Of a DNA stretch of 64,000 nucleotides, positions 56,384-64,000 are shown in pieces. The notes below the pieces were generated by a model. The model saw nothing but the letters and a program-made list of their open reading frames with translations, made no database searches and had not been told where the DNA came from. The DNA comes from Colwellia sp. (GTDB taxonomy: Bacteria; Pseudomonadota; Gammaproteobacteria; Enterobacterales; Alteromonadaceae). A program made the translations under genes and the position numbers. Position 1 is the stretch's first letter. Every line of letters starts with the position of its first letter. Where the stretch lies: assembly GCA_013215385.1 (NCBI GenBank), contig JABSOY010000010.1, positions 124,001 to 188,000 of the forward strand, written 5' to 3'.

Positions 56384-57560
56384 ACTAAGCTTAATATTAT
56401 CGGCTGGTGGTGTCGTCGCCATTGCCATCGTGCTAGATTTACTTTTTATGCAGTTAAGTTACTTTTCGTTAATTTGCGCCTTGTTATTAGTGATGATCTT
56501 TGCTTTTTTATTTAAAGAAAATAATGAGTTACAGCTTGTTGAAACTGCGATCGAAGCCATTGAAAGTAAAAAATCAACCGACAAAAATGTTGAGAAAACG
56601 TTAGCCAACATTGCAAGTTTACTTAATCAACAAATGAACATTATTGATAGCGAGGTTGATAGGGCAAGTGCCATCATTCGTGATGCGGTTACGGGCATTG
56701 CTGATAGTTTCAAATATTTAAATAACCTCAGTGAAGACCAGCAACAAATGCTCAATACCGTTATTAATTATCAGAAGGGCATTAGTGACGATAAAAGCAT
56801 GACGATAGAGTCATTTGTTCATGACTCTAGTGAAACGTTAGAAGATTTTGTGCAAGTGATTATCTCAACGAGTAAGCAAAGTTTAGAGGCGATGGCATTC
56901 ACTAATGAAATGAGTGAACAGTTAGAAGGTATTTTTAGCTTACTTGGACAAGTAGAAGGTTTAGCAAGTCAAACAAATCTATTAGCGCTTAATGCCGCCA
57001 TAGAAGCTGCGCGGGCTGGAGATGCTGGCCGAGGTTTTGCTGTAGTAGCGAATGAAGTGCGCGCTTTATCTGTAAATTCCACCGAACTTAATAATGATAT
57101 ACGACAAGAAATTTCCAAAGCACAAATTATTATCGAACGTTTGCAAAACTCCGTGGAAACAATGGCGTCAGCAGATATGACATCGACACTTGAAGCTAAA
57201 AATAGAGTCAGTGAAATGGTTGAACATGTCGGTGATGTAAATTATAAAACGAAAATAGTGGTTGAAGAATTAACGCTTATATCTCCTCAAATTAAAGAAA
57301 CTGTAGAGGTGGGGATTCGCTCATTGCAGTTTGAGGATCTTGCTCATCAAACACTTACTTCATTAAAAAGTAATACAGCAACCATAAATTTACTCTATCA
57401 GGAAATGATACAGTTTGATGTTCAACAAGGCGATAGTGTCGAACAGCTAAATATATTACAGCAAAAATGCCAACAACTTATTCAAAAAACCGGCGATGTA
57501 AATGATAAGCGCAGTGTTTCACAAAGCTCGATGGAAGAGGGTGAAGTAGAGTTATTTTAA
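56373..57560 (+). CDS. Short membrane MCP-like protein without sensor domain
   Basis: Two adjacent transmembrane segments (about 7-28 and 30-47) leave almost no periplasmic part. A helical region and the MCP hairpin core follow ([38 protein letters not shown], in part). No HAMP or PAS domain was found. It ends EEGEVELF instead of an xWxxF tether. Similar small MCPs follow cheB in Vibrio cluster III. It may act as a membrane-attached array component or decoy; function unknown. Confidence 0.85.
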   Translation: MQNKLSLILSAGGVVAIAIVLDLLFMQLSYFSLICALLLVMIFAFLFKENNELQLVETAIEAIESKKSTDKNVEKTLANIASLLNQQMNIIDSEVDRASAIIRDAVTGIADSFKYLNNLSEDQQQMLNTVINYQKGISDDKSMTIESFVHDSSETLEDFVQVIISTSKQSLEAMAFTNEMSEQLEGIFSLLGQVEGLASQTNLLALNAAIEAARAGDAGRGFAVVANEVRALSVNSTELNNDIRQEISKAQIIIERLQNSVETMASADMTSTLEAKNRVSEMVEHVGDVNYKTKIVVEELTLISPQIKETVEVGIRSLQFEDLAHQTLTSLKSNTATINLLYQEMIQFDVQQGDSVEQLNILQQKCQQLIQKTGDVNDKRSVSQSSMEEGEVELF

Positions 57561-57591
57561 TTTTATTTAATTATAGTATTGAGGAAGTCAT

Positions 57592-57900
57592 ATGAGTGTA
57601 AAAAAACAAGTCTCAGAGAATAGTAAAAATATAGAAATTAGTATAGATGGCCGTTTCGATTTTTCGTTACATCAGCATTTTCGAGATGCATATGCTAATT
57701 GTAAAGAGCATGGACAGATTTTTACCTTAAACTTAGCCGCGACCAGTTACATGGACAGTTCAGCATTGGGGATGATTTTATTACTTAAAGATCATGCTGA
57801 AAGCCATTCAGGTAAAGTGGTCATTGCTCGGCCTAGTGAGTCAGTTAATAAAATTTTAGAAATTGCCCAATTTCACCGTTTGTTAACCATAGAGCAATAG
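57592..57900 (+). CDS. STAS anti-anti-sigma-type protein
   Basis: The 102-residue STAS domain has the conserved switch segment TSYMDSSALGMILLLKDHAE, keeping the Asp-Ser-Ser of SpoIIAA/RsbV. It is therefore phosphorylatable, unlike the first STAS protein of the operon. It lies 3 bp before a REC-PP2C-HATPase gene, the pairing seen in the Pseudomonas HsbA/HsbR and Vibrio SypA/SypE partner switches. Confidence 0.9.
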   Translation: MSVKKQVSENSKNIEISIDGRFDFSLHQHFRDAYANCKEHGQIFTLNLAATSYMDSSALGMILLLKDHAESHSGKVVIARPSESVNKILEIAQFHRLLTIEQ

Positions 57901-57903
57901 TTT

Positions 57904-59637
57904 ATGACGACTTTTTCTGAAAAACGCCATATTAAATTAGCCTTGGTTGTTGATGATTCTTTAATGCAATGTAAAGTCTTAAGCGTTTTATTAAAAGAAG
58001 AAGGATACCGAGTTTTTACCGCTAATGATGGTGCTCGGGGTGTTGCTATGTATATTAAATACAAGCCGGATCTCGTTTTAATGGACATTAATATGCCCAT
58101 TATGAATGGTTATGAAGCAGCAAGAAAAATTAAGGGGTTATCTCAAGATAATAGCTTATGTCCCTTAATTTTTATTACCAGTATGGATACTGATCAAGCC
58201 TTTATCGAAAGTATCGACGCCGGGGGCGACGGTATTTTAGTTCGTCCCTTTTCTCCTAATGTTTTTAAAGCAAAAATTAAATCTATTCAACGTATTAGCG
58301 ATTTGTACGGGCAAGTTAAAACGCTTCAACAAGCCCAACAAAAAGATGCTGAACTTGCCGAACAGCTAATGTCTGGTGTGATAGAAGCAAGAAATTTTTC
58401 TCGCGACAGAATTGGTATTATCAGACAAGCAGCTGAATTATTTAGTGGCGATATACAACTCACAGCGTTAGCACCTAATGGCGATGTAAATGTAATGTTG
58501 GGCGACTTTACCGGTCATGGTTTACGGTCATCTATTGGAGCCATTCCACTGGCGGAAACTTTTCGCGCGATGACAAAAAAAGGTTTTTCACTGTTTGAAA
58601 TTATTACGCAAGTAAATCATCAGTTATATGATTTACTGCCAGCAGATTTATTTTTAGCGGCAGGCTTTGTCAGTATTTCAACACACAATGCGTCTATGTA
58701 TGCTTTTAATGCTGGGTTACCTGATGGTTATCTCTTTTCTGAGTTAGGCGAGATAAAGTATCAATTATCATCAACACATCCCCCCCTAGGTGTACTTCCT
58801 AACTTATTGCCTGATAGCCAATTAACTGTGGTAAGTATTGCCGAAACAGACAGAATGATTCTGATTAGCGACGGTATAGTAGAAGCTAGAAACGAAGCAG
58901 GTGAAATGTTTGAGTTTGAGCGCTTTGAACACGCGGCAAAACAGGGGGTTCTCGAAGGAAATGTAAGTAAACACGTGCAGCAGACAGTAAATAATTTTTG
59001 TCAAGACATGCCACAAGAAGATGATATATCTCTCATTGATATTCCTTGCGGTGGCTGGCAGCAATTATTAGTTGGGAGTCATGACTTTGAACACTTTCCT
59101 GATAAGCTCTTAAGCGATACCTCAATTAAAACCCTGCCTGCCTGGCATTGGCAACTTTCTTTAAGAGGTAAGCGCTTAGGCATAATAAACCCAATACCTA
59201 TGGCAATGAGCCAAATTAATGAGATAGAAGGTCATGCTGATCATTGGCAAAGCTTGTATACCATATTAACCGAGCTTTTTATTAATTCACTTGATCATGG
59301 TGTTTTAGGCTTGAGCTCAGAACTAAAAGCCAGTGCTGACGGATTTTCAGAATACTTTAAAGAGCGAGAGCACCGCTTACGTAACCTTGAAGAGGGGTTT
59401 GTCGAACTACAGTTAAGTCACCATCCGGTGCCAAATGGTGGCAGAGTTATTATTAAAGTTAAAGATAGCGGGAAAGGTTTTGATATTACTAAATATTATA
59501 AAGATAGAGATGTAGATTCAGCAGCAAAATTGAAATTTAGTGGCCGCGGTATTGATTTAGTCGAGCAGCTTTGTGACAGCTTAGACTACCAAGAAAATGG
59601 CACAGTAGTAGAAGCGTCTTATGTCTGGACATCTTAA
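57904..59637 (+). CDS. Receiver-PP2C phosphatase-HATPase partner-switch regulator
   Basis: At 577 residues, residues about 10-130 are a receiver (VVDDSLMQCKVL, D in LVLMDINMPIMNG, RPF at the Lys position, where Arg replaces the conserved Lys in LVRPF). Residues about 190-385 are a SpoIIE/RsbU PP2C phosphatase (GDFTGHGLRSSIGAIPLAE, RMILISDGIVEARN). Residues about 430-577 are an RsbW-like HATPase (LTELFINSLDHGVLG, VKDSGKGFDI, GRGIDLV). It probably phosphorylates and dephosphorylates the adjacent STAS protein under phosphorelay control. The Lys-to-Arg change in the receiver is unusual. Confidence 0.92.
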   Translation: MTTFSEKRHIKLALVVDDSLMQCKVLSVLLKEEGYRVFTANDGARGVAMYIKYKPDLVLMDINMPIMNGYEAARKIKGLSQDNSLCPLIFITSMDTDQAFIESIDAGGDGILVRPFSPNVFKAKIKSIQRISDLYGQVKTLQQAQQKDAELAEQLMSGVIEARNFSRDRIGIIRQAAELFSGDIQLTALAPNGDVNVMLGDFTGHGLRSSIGAIPLAETFRAMTKKGFSLFEIITQVNHQLYDLLPADLFLAAGFVSISTHNASMYAFNAGLPDGYLFSELGEIKYQLSSTHPPLGVLPNLLPDSQLTVVSIAETDRMILISDGIVEARNEAGEMFEFERFEHAAKQGVLEGNVSKHVQQTVNNFCQDMPQEDDISLIDIPCGGWQQLLVGSHDFEHFPDKLLSDTSIKTLPAWHWQLSLRGKRLGIINPIPMAMSQINEIEGHADHWQSLYTILTELFINSLDHGVLGLSSELKASADGFSEYFKEREHRLRNLEEGFVELQLSHHPVPNGGRVIIKVKDSGKGFDITKYYKDRDVDSAAKLKFSGRGIDLVEQLCDSLDYQENGTVVEASYVWTS

Positions 59638-59676
59638 TTTTAGCCGAGCAATACTCATATCAAAAAAGGTGTCCGT

Positions 59677-60603
59677 GTGAATATTTTAGTTGTCGATGAT
59701 AATAAATTTATCAGACAAGTTGTTAGCGCGATGATCGTTGATAGTGGGCACGTTGCTATTCCAGTTGATGGTCATTTACCCGCATTAGCTGAATTGAGTA
59801 AAGGCACACTTGATTTAGTGTTAATGGATATTGAAATGCCAGAAGTGAATGGTTTTGAGTTAACAAAAATGATGAGAAAATCACAGCCAGAATGGTTTCC
59901 TATTATTTTTCTTAGTTCAAACGATAGTGAAGACTACTTAACTAGAGGCATTGATGCTGGCGGCGACGATTACTTAACTAAGCCGGTAAAACAAGTGATC
60001 TTAAGTGCAAAAATAAGAGCAATGGAACGTATTGTTCAAATGAAAGGGGCACTTGATAGAGCCAATAAGCAACTAGAAATACTGAGTAGTATCGATCCTC
60101 TGACCCAAGTACTTAATCGTCGAGGTTTAGAAGATGTCTTAGCAAATGCTTGGCAAGAAAATACCCGTCAAGAAGCTGAATTATCATTACTGATGTTAGA
60201 TATTGATTTTTTTAAATTATATAACGATAACTATGGTCACCCTCAAGGTGATAAGTGTTTAACACAAGTCGCCAGTGTTTTGAATAAAACACTTAATAGA
60301 GCAACAGAGTCATTGGCTCGTTACGGTGGTGAAGAGTTTATCATTGTTATGCCATTTACACCCATTGATGGTGCAAGGTTTAAAGCCAAAGAGCTAAATT
60401 TAGCCTTGCAAACTATTAAAATAAAGCACGAATATTCATCTGTTTTACCTTATGTAACCATGAGTATTGGTATCGCAACAACCACTCATGGCGCAAGTAA
60501 TATCAGTGAATTAATCAAGCAAGCTGATATTGCCTTGTACCAAGCTAAAAAGAAAGGACGTAATTGCTCGCAAGTATTTCAAAATAAGCAAGCCGAGCAA
60601 TAG
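59677..60603 (+). CDS. Receiver-GGDEF diguanylate cyclase
   Basis: The 308-residue protein has a receiver (VVDDNKFIRQ, D in LVLMDIEMPEVNG, K in LTKPVKQ) joined by a short helix to a GGDEF domain. The active-site loop is ARYGGEEFIIV (GGEEF, catalytically competent). The inhibitory RxxD site five residues upstream reads RATE, so product inhibition is probably lost. It makes c-di-GMP when phosphorylated. Start: GTG at 59677 behind AAAAAGGTG. Its place after the STAS/PP2C pair parallels the Pseudomonas HsbD arrangement. Confidence 0.93.
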   Translation: MNILVVDDNKFIRQVVSAMIVDSGHVAIPVDGHLPALAELSKGTLDLVLMDIEMPEVNGFELTKMMRKSQPEWFPIIFLSSNDSEDYLTRGIDAGGDDYLTKPVKQVILSAKIRAMERIVQMKGALDRANKQLEILSSIDPLTQVLNRRGLEDVLANAWQENTRQEAELSLLMLDIDFFKLYNDNYGHPQGDKCLTQVASVLNKTLNRATESLARYGGEEFIIVMPFTPIDGARFKAKELNLALQTIKIKHEYSSVLPYVTMSIGIATTTHGASNISELIKQADIALYQAKKKGRNCSQVFQNKQAEQ

Positions 60604-60645
60604 TCGTTCACGATATGAATTGAAGAGATCATAAAAGGAATTGTT

Positions 60646-61806
60646 ATGTCTACACCGAGTTTATTAATTATTGATGACGATAAAGATTACTTAGAATTAC
60701 TGAATGAAGCACTAGAAGGAAGTTTTGAGGTCAAGTGTGCGAGTAATTTGGATGAAGCGGAAAAAATTGTCAGCGATAACGAAATTTTTGATATTGCTTT
60801 GGTTGATGAAAATATTGGTGTAGACAAAGGCTCTGAATGGATAAAAGGTAAAGTTCAGCAACATGCGGTTGCTACCTCCTTTGTGCTTTATTCTGGCTTA
60901 GCGAATGAAGATGCAATACTCAAGGGATTAGAATGTGGCGCCGATGACTTTCTTGCCAAACCTTTCTCGCTATTAGCGCTCAATAATAAATTAAAAAAAC
61001 TGATTGCTTATCAAAATAAGATTCATACCTTTGAGTCAGAAATTTGTTCAAAAGACAGGGTTATCAACGTTTCTATGGCCCAAGCCTCGAAGTATGGTAG
61101 CTGTATGCAACTTACTTCTCGCCTTAATAATTGTTTTACCTTAGAAAAAATTCGTGATGAAGTCTTTTCCTTTCTTTACACCATGAACTTGCAAGGTTGT
61201 ATTGCTTTTTATCCTCTTAATGAAAAACCGATATTTTATAGTTCTAAAAATGGCTTTTGTTCACCGGTCGAAATTGATGTAATGAAGTTATTAAAAATAA
61301 AACCTAGGCTTTATCGCTTTAGTTCTAGAACCATTTTTAACCATTCATTATGCTCAATACTCATTTTGAACCTTGAAGAAGGGGCTATTGATACGGACAT
61401 CTATATTGATGCATTAGCTTCAGTTATCGAATGTATTGGCGCTCGTATTGCGTTTATTACTTATAAAAACTCTTTGGTTAAGGTACAAAATAAAATTGAA
61501 CAAGCAGTTAAAACGACTAAAAAAATGATTGAAATTTCTAAGCATCACCAGCAAGAAGTGATGAATGAAATAGTGCAAAAGATAGGTGTGAGCTTTCATG
61601 TTTTAGATTTAAATGAAGAGCAAGAAGACTATTTAACAAGTTTGGTTCATAACGCCCTTAAAAAACATACTCAAGACGATATAAATTTTTTAGAAGTAAC
61701 CCAATTACTTGACGGCGCCTTAAGCAGTGTTAGTGAATTAGAAGTACTTAATCAGCAGCAAGATGAAGAAATTGAAGACTTTGATGATGAGGATGAATTA
61801 TTTTGA
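60646..61806 (+). CDS. Receiver protein with novel C-terminal domain and acidic ELF tail
   Basis: The receiver is residues 1-125 (LIIDDDKDYLELL, D in DIALVDENIG, K in FLAKPFSLL). A coil and an unrecognised domain of about 150 residues follow (170-320: LEKIRDEVFSFLYTMNLQGCIAFYPL ... LCSILILNLEEG, in part), possibly GAF-like. A helix and the acidic tail DFDDEDELF end the protein. There is no known output domain. The tail resembles those of CheD and the short MCP in this operon. It overlaps the next gene by 4 bp. Confidence 0.8.
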   Translation: MSTPSLLIIDDDKDYLELLNEALEGSFEVKCASNLDEAEKIVSDNEIFDIALVDENIGVDKGSEWIKGKVQQHAVATSFVLYSGLANEDAILKGLECGADDFLAKPFSLLALNNKLKKLIAYQNKIHTFESEICSKDRVINVSMAQASKYGSCMQLTSRLNNCFTLEKIRDEVFSFLYTMNLQGCIAFYPLNEKPIFYSSKNGFCSPVEIDVMKLLKIKPRLYRFSSRTIFNHSLCSILILNLEEGAIDTDIYIDALASVIECIGARIAFITYKNSLVKVQNKIEQAVKTTKKMIEISKHHQQEVMNEIVQKIGVSFHVLDLNEEQEDYLTSLVHNALKKHTQDDINFLEVTQLLDGALSSVSELEVLNQQQDEEIEDFDDEDELF

Positions 61807-64000
61807 AACATTTATCTGATGATTTAACGATACCGCTAAATAGTATTCCTTTTTCGGTTGTTCAAACCGATCATAACGGCATAATTACTGGCTGTAATCT
61901 TTGGGCTGAAAGGTTTTCTGGTTACTCAAACTTTGAATTAATAGGACAAAAAATAGAAATGCTCTTGCCCGGCGATATAGTTGATTCACATGTTAAATTT
62001 CGGCATAACTATCAACTTGGCTCAGGGGTTATGTCAGGGGTTAGAGATATTGTTTTATTGAGTAAATCGAAAGAGGAACTTAATTGTACGATAAAAATCA
62101 GCGAAGTCACTGACGGTTATATCGCCTATATTATGGACTCATCTTTAAGTGATATTAGCGATGCTAAGGTTAGTCCTGAGCAAGACAATATTGCTCCGAA
62201 TATGGACTCTGTAAGGTTATCAAAACATACTCATAAAATATTAAATGGTATAGAAGAAGCTTTTTGGGAATGGAATATTCTTGAAGGAACAATATTTTAC
62301 TCAGCTCAAGTGATGGCCATCTTGGGTTATGATGCCGAATCATTTTTAGGACCGGTTTCTTTTTGCGATAAATTGGTGGGAAAAGAAGATTTAGACCGAT
62401 TTAATCAACAAGTAAAAGCGCACTTTATCGGTGAAACACCCTGTATCAATCCTACGTTATCAATTACCACCGAACAAGGCATGACTAAATGGTTAACTGT
62501 CTTTGGTAAAATAATGGAGTATAAAGAAGACCGTGCTTATAAAATGTTTGGTTCAATAAAGGATGTTACTGAAAACTACTTGTTAGTGGAAAAGTTAAAA
62601 GAGAAAAACAACTATTTATCACTTGCTGAAAGCTTAAATCAATCAGGGCATTGGCGTATGGACTGCATTGAGAAAACGTTATATTGGTCGACAGAAGTCT
62701 ACAATATTCATGGCGTTGACCTCACTAATTACCGTCCAAGTGCAAACTCTTCGCTTGATTTTTATTTTGAAGATGAGCAAGACAAAGTGCGAGAGTATTT
62801 TGAAAACGCAATTTCAAACAAACAAGGGTTTCACTTTAAAAGTGCCATAAAACATAAGCTTGGCAGGAAAGTAAAAGTGGAATGTATTGGTGAAGTTGAA
62901 CTTAATACCGCGGGCGATGTTGTTGGGGTCTTTGGTGTTTTGAAAGATATAACTAAGTCAGAAGATATTTTTGAAAAATTAAAATTACTCGCCATGGTAA
63001 ATTACACGATAAAAGTGCCTGTTTTCTTTATTGATGAAAAAGACAATGTTGTTTATCAAGATCTAACGCCACAAACAGCGCATAGCAGCTCGGTACTTTT
63101 TAATTATGTTAACTTTAGTATTACTGATTACCTTGCTTTTAAGCGTAAAGCTAAAGAGTGTGGGCAATTTAAGAAAATTAATATCAGTTTTGATAAATAC
63201 ACCACGGTATTTGACTTATCGGTTACATTTGAAGCCGATGAAGGTATTTATATTTGGATAGTAGAAAATGTTACTGATAAATTTCGTAAGGATCAACAAC
63301 AAATTATCAGTAATCGTTTAGCCTTGTTAGGTAATACCTTTGGTAACGTTTCTCATGATATTAATAATGTCCTAGGGGTTGCCTTAGGAGCAACCGAAAT
63401 GTTGGAAATTAAATTTGCTCAAGGTGAGACAGATATATCAAAGTATATTGAACGGGTAAAAAATGCCATTGATAAAGGTAAATGTGTAACAGAAAGGTTA
63501 CTCGCTTTTACTCGCAAACCAACCATTAAAGTGATTAAATTTGATCCGATACAGGATATTTTAGACAATCAGTATTTATTTAAGCAGCTGTTACTTTCGA
63601 CCATTGACTTCAAAGTTAATATTGAAAATGTACATTGTGAAATAAATTTTCCTCAGGGTGAATTTATTAATATATTGCTGAACTTAGTACTTAATTCTCA
63701 AGATGCAATTCGTGAACAAGGCCTAATGGGACAAATAGAAATATCTGCTAATATTAATGAGGAAAACCGATTAGAGATTCATGTTCAAGACAGTGGTATT
63801 GGTATTGAACAAGAGAATTTGACCAAGGTATTTGATCCCTTTTATAGTAGTAAATCAGTAAACAAAGGCAATGGCATTGGTCTAGCTAATGTTTATAGTA
63901 CGATATATAAGCATAATGGTCATATTCAACTTGAAGGTCATGGTGCCTTGGGTGGCGCGCATTTTACGCTTATCTTTAAGTGCAAGGTGATCCAGAGAAA
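61803..64000 (+). CDS. PAS-domain sensor histidine kinase (3' end beyond window)
   Basis: The frame is open from TTG at 61803, overlapping the preceding stop (TTGA), to the window edge: 732 codons so far. The first PAS is residues about 15-115 (VQTDHNGIITGCNLWAERFSGYS). The second is about 150-270, a third about 275-385, and a fourth, diverged one at about 400-495. The kinase dimerisation box is NVSHDINNVLG, and the ATPase has LLNLVLNSQDAI, DSGIGI and KGNGIGLANVY. No transmembrane segment was seen. A C-terminal receiver may follow outside the window. It is probably the phosphodonor for the operon's receivers. Confidence 0.85.
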   Translation, partial: MKHLSDDLTIPLNSIPFSVVQTDHNGIITGCNLWAERFSGYSNFELIGQKIEMLLPGDIVDSHVKFRHNYQLGSGVMSGVRDIVLLSKSKEELNCTIKISEVTDGYIAYIMDSSLSDISDAKVSPEQDNIAPNMDSVRLSKHTHKILNGIEEAFWEWNILEGTIFYSAQVMAILGYDAESFLGPVSFCDKLVGKEDLDRFNQQVKAHFIGETPCINPTLSITTEQGMTKWLTVFGKIMEYKEDRAYKMFGSIKDVTENYLLVEKLKEKNNYLSLAESLNQSGHWRMDCIEKTLYWSTEVYNIHGVDLTNYRPSANSSLDFYFEDEQDKVREYFENAISNKQGFHFKSAIKHKLGRKVKVECIGEVELNTAGDVVGVFGVLKDITKSEDIFEKLKLLAMVNYTIKVPVFFIDEKDNVVYQDLTPQTAHSSSVLFNYVNFSITDYLAFKRKAKECGQFKKINISFDKYTTVFDLSVTFEADEGIYIWIVENVTDKFRKDQQQIISNRLALLGNTFGNVSHDINNVLGVALGATEMLEIKFAQGETDISKYIERVKNAIDKGKCVTERLLAFTRKPTIKVIKFDPIQDILDNQYLFKQLLLSTIDFKVNIENVHCEINFPQGEFINILLNLVLNSQDAIREQGLMGQIEISANINEENRLEIHVQDSGIGIEQENLTKVFDPFYSSKSVNKGNGIGLANVYSTIYKHNGHIQLEGHGALGGAHFTLIFKCKVIQR

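Overview
The window looks like chromosomal DNA from a marine gammaproteobacterium of the order Alteromonadales, most likely Colwelliaceae (Colwellia/Thalassotalea-like). This rests on the low GC content, the gammaproteobacterial order dapB-carA-carB-greA, an F7-type chemotaxis operon arranged as in Vibrio and Pseudomonas, and the style of the protein sequences. The genus is an inference from reading; no database was searched. No prophage, CRISPR array, rRNA operon or complete insertion sequence was seen.

Positions 1-13.5 kb are an accessory, low-complexity neighbourhood: a lactonase-like metallo-hydrolase, small secreted proteins, an HDOD-GAF protein, a secreted SUMF1-FN3-CBM protein, a small redox/detoxification group (FMN reductase, cupin, flavin reductase-like, ClbS/DfsB-like), a phosphoesterase, and an AraC regulator divergent from an SRPBCC/sterol-desaturase pair. 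Two related XRE-type regulators lie here. Each is preceded by an 11-bp-periodic array of TGTCGT-like repeats, and one of them is a predicted membrane-anchored DNA-binding protein followed by a small four-helix membrane protein.

Positions 13.8-21.1 kb carry yiaW/yiaV homologues, a DUF3313 lipoprotein, an outer-membrane phospholipase A (pldA), an M9 collagenase-like lipoprotein and an NhaC-type antiporter. A 361-bp MITE-like element with imperfect terminal inverted repeats follows. Positions 21.6-34.2 kb are mostly housekeeping: fklB, dapB, carAB, greA, a beta-hydroxyacid dehydrogenase, a tRNA-Asn with a decayed duplicate beside it, a palindrome made of two DnaA boxes, a MATE exporter and uvrB.

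Positions 34.6-45.1 kb hold a sigma-54-type two-component system with a divergent secreted-protein gene that has a good -24/-12 promoter, ychJ, a LexA-boxed sulA, a DUF1461 membrane protein, an LprI-like protein, yciI, yciB, an M24 peptidase and a Sel1/coiled-coil protein.

Positions 45.4-64.0 kb form the most interesting part: one long co-directional signalling operon. It runs STAS, cheY, cheA, cheW, cheW, a giant receptor, cheR, cheD, cheB, a short membrane MCP, a second STAS, a REC-PP2C-HATPase partner-switch regulator, a REC-GGDEF diguanylate cyclase, an orphan REC protein and a PAS histidine kinase cut by the window edge. The 1438-residue receptor has an N-terminal globin, six near-identical 127-residue PAS units, a seventh diverged PAS, HAMP-like segments, an MCP signalling hairpin and a C-terminal EWEEF docking pentapeptide. 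Every PAS unit keeps the His and Trp positions expected of Aer2-type haem-PAS domains, so it may be a soluble multi-haem gas receptor. CheD, the short MCP and the orphan REC protein share an acidic C-terminal ...ELF tail, which suggests a common docking partner. The operon appears to join an Aer2-like chemosensory array to an Rsb/Hsb-like partner switch and to c-di-GMP synthesis.
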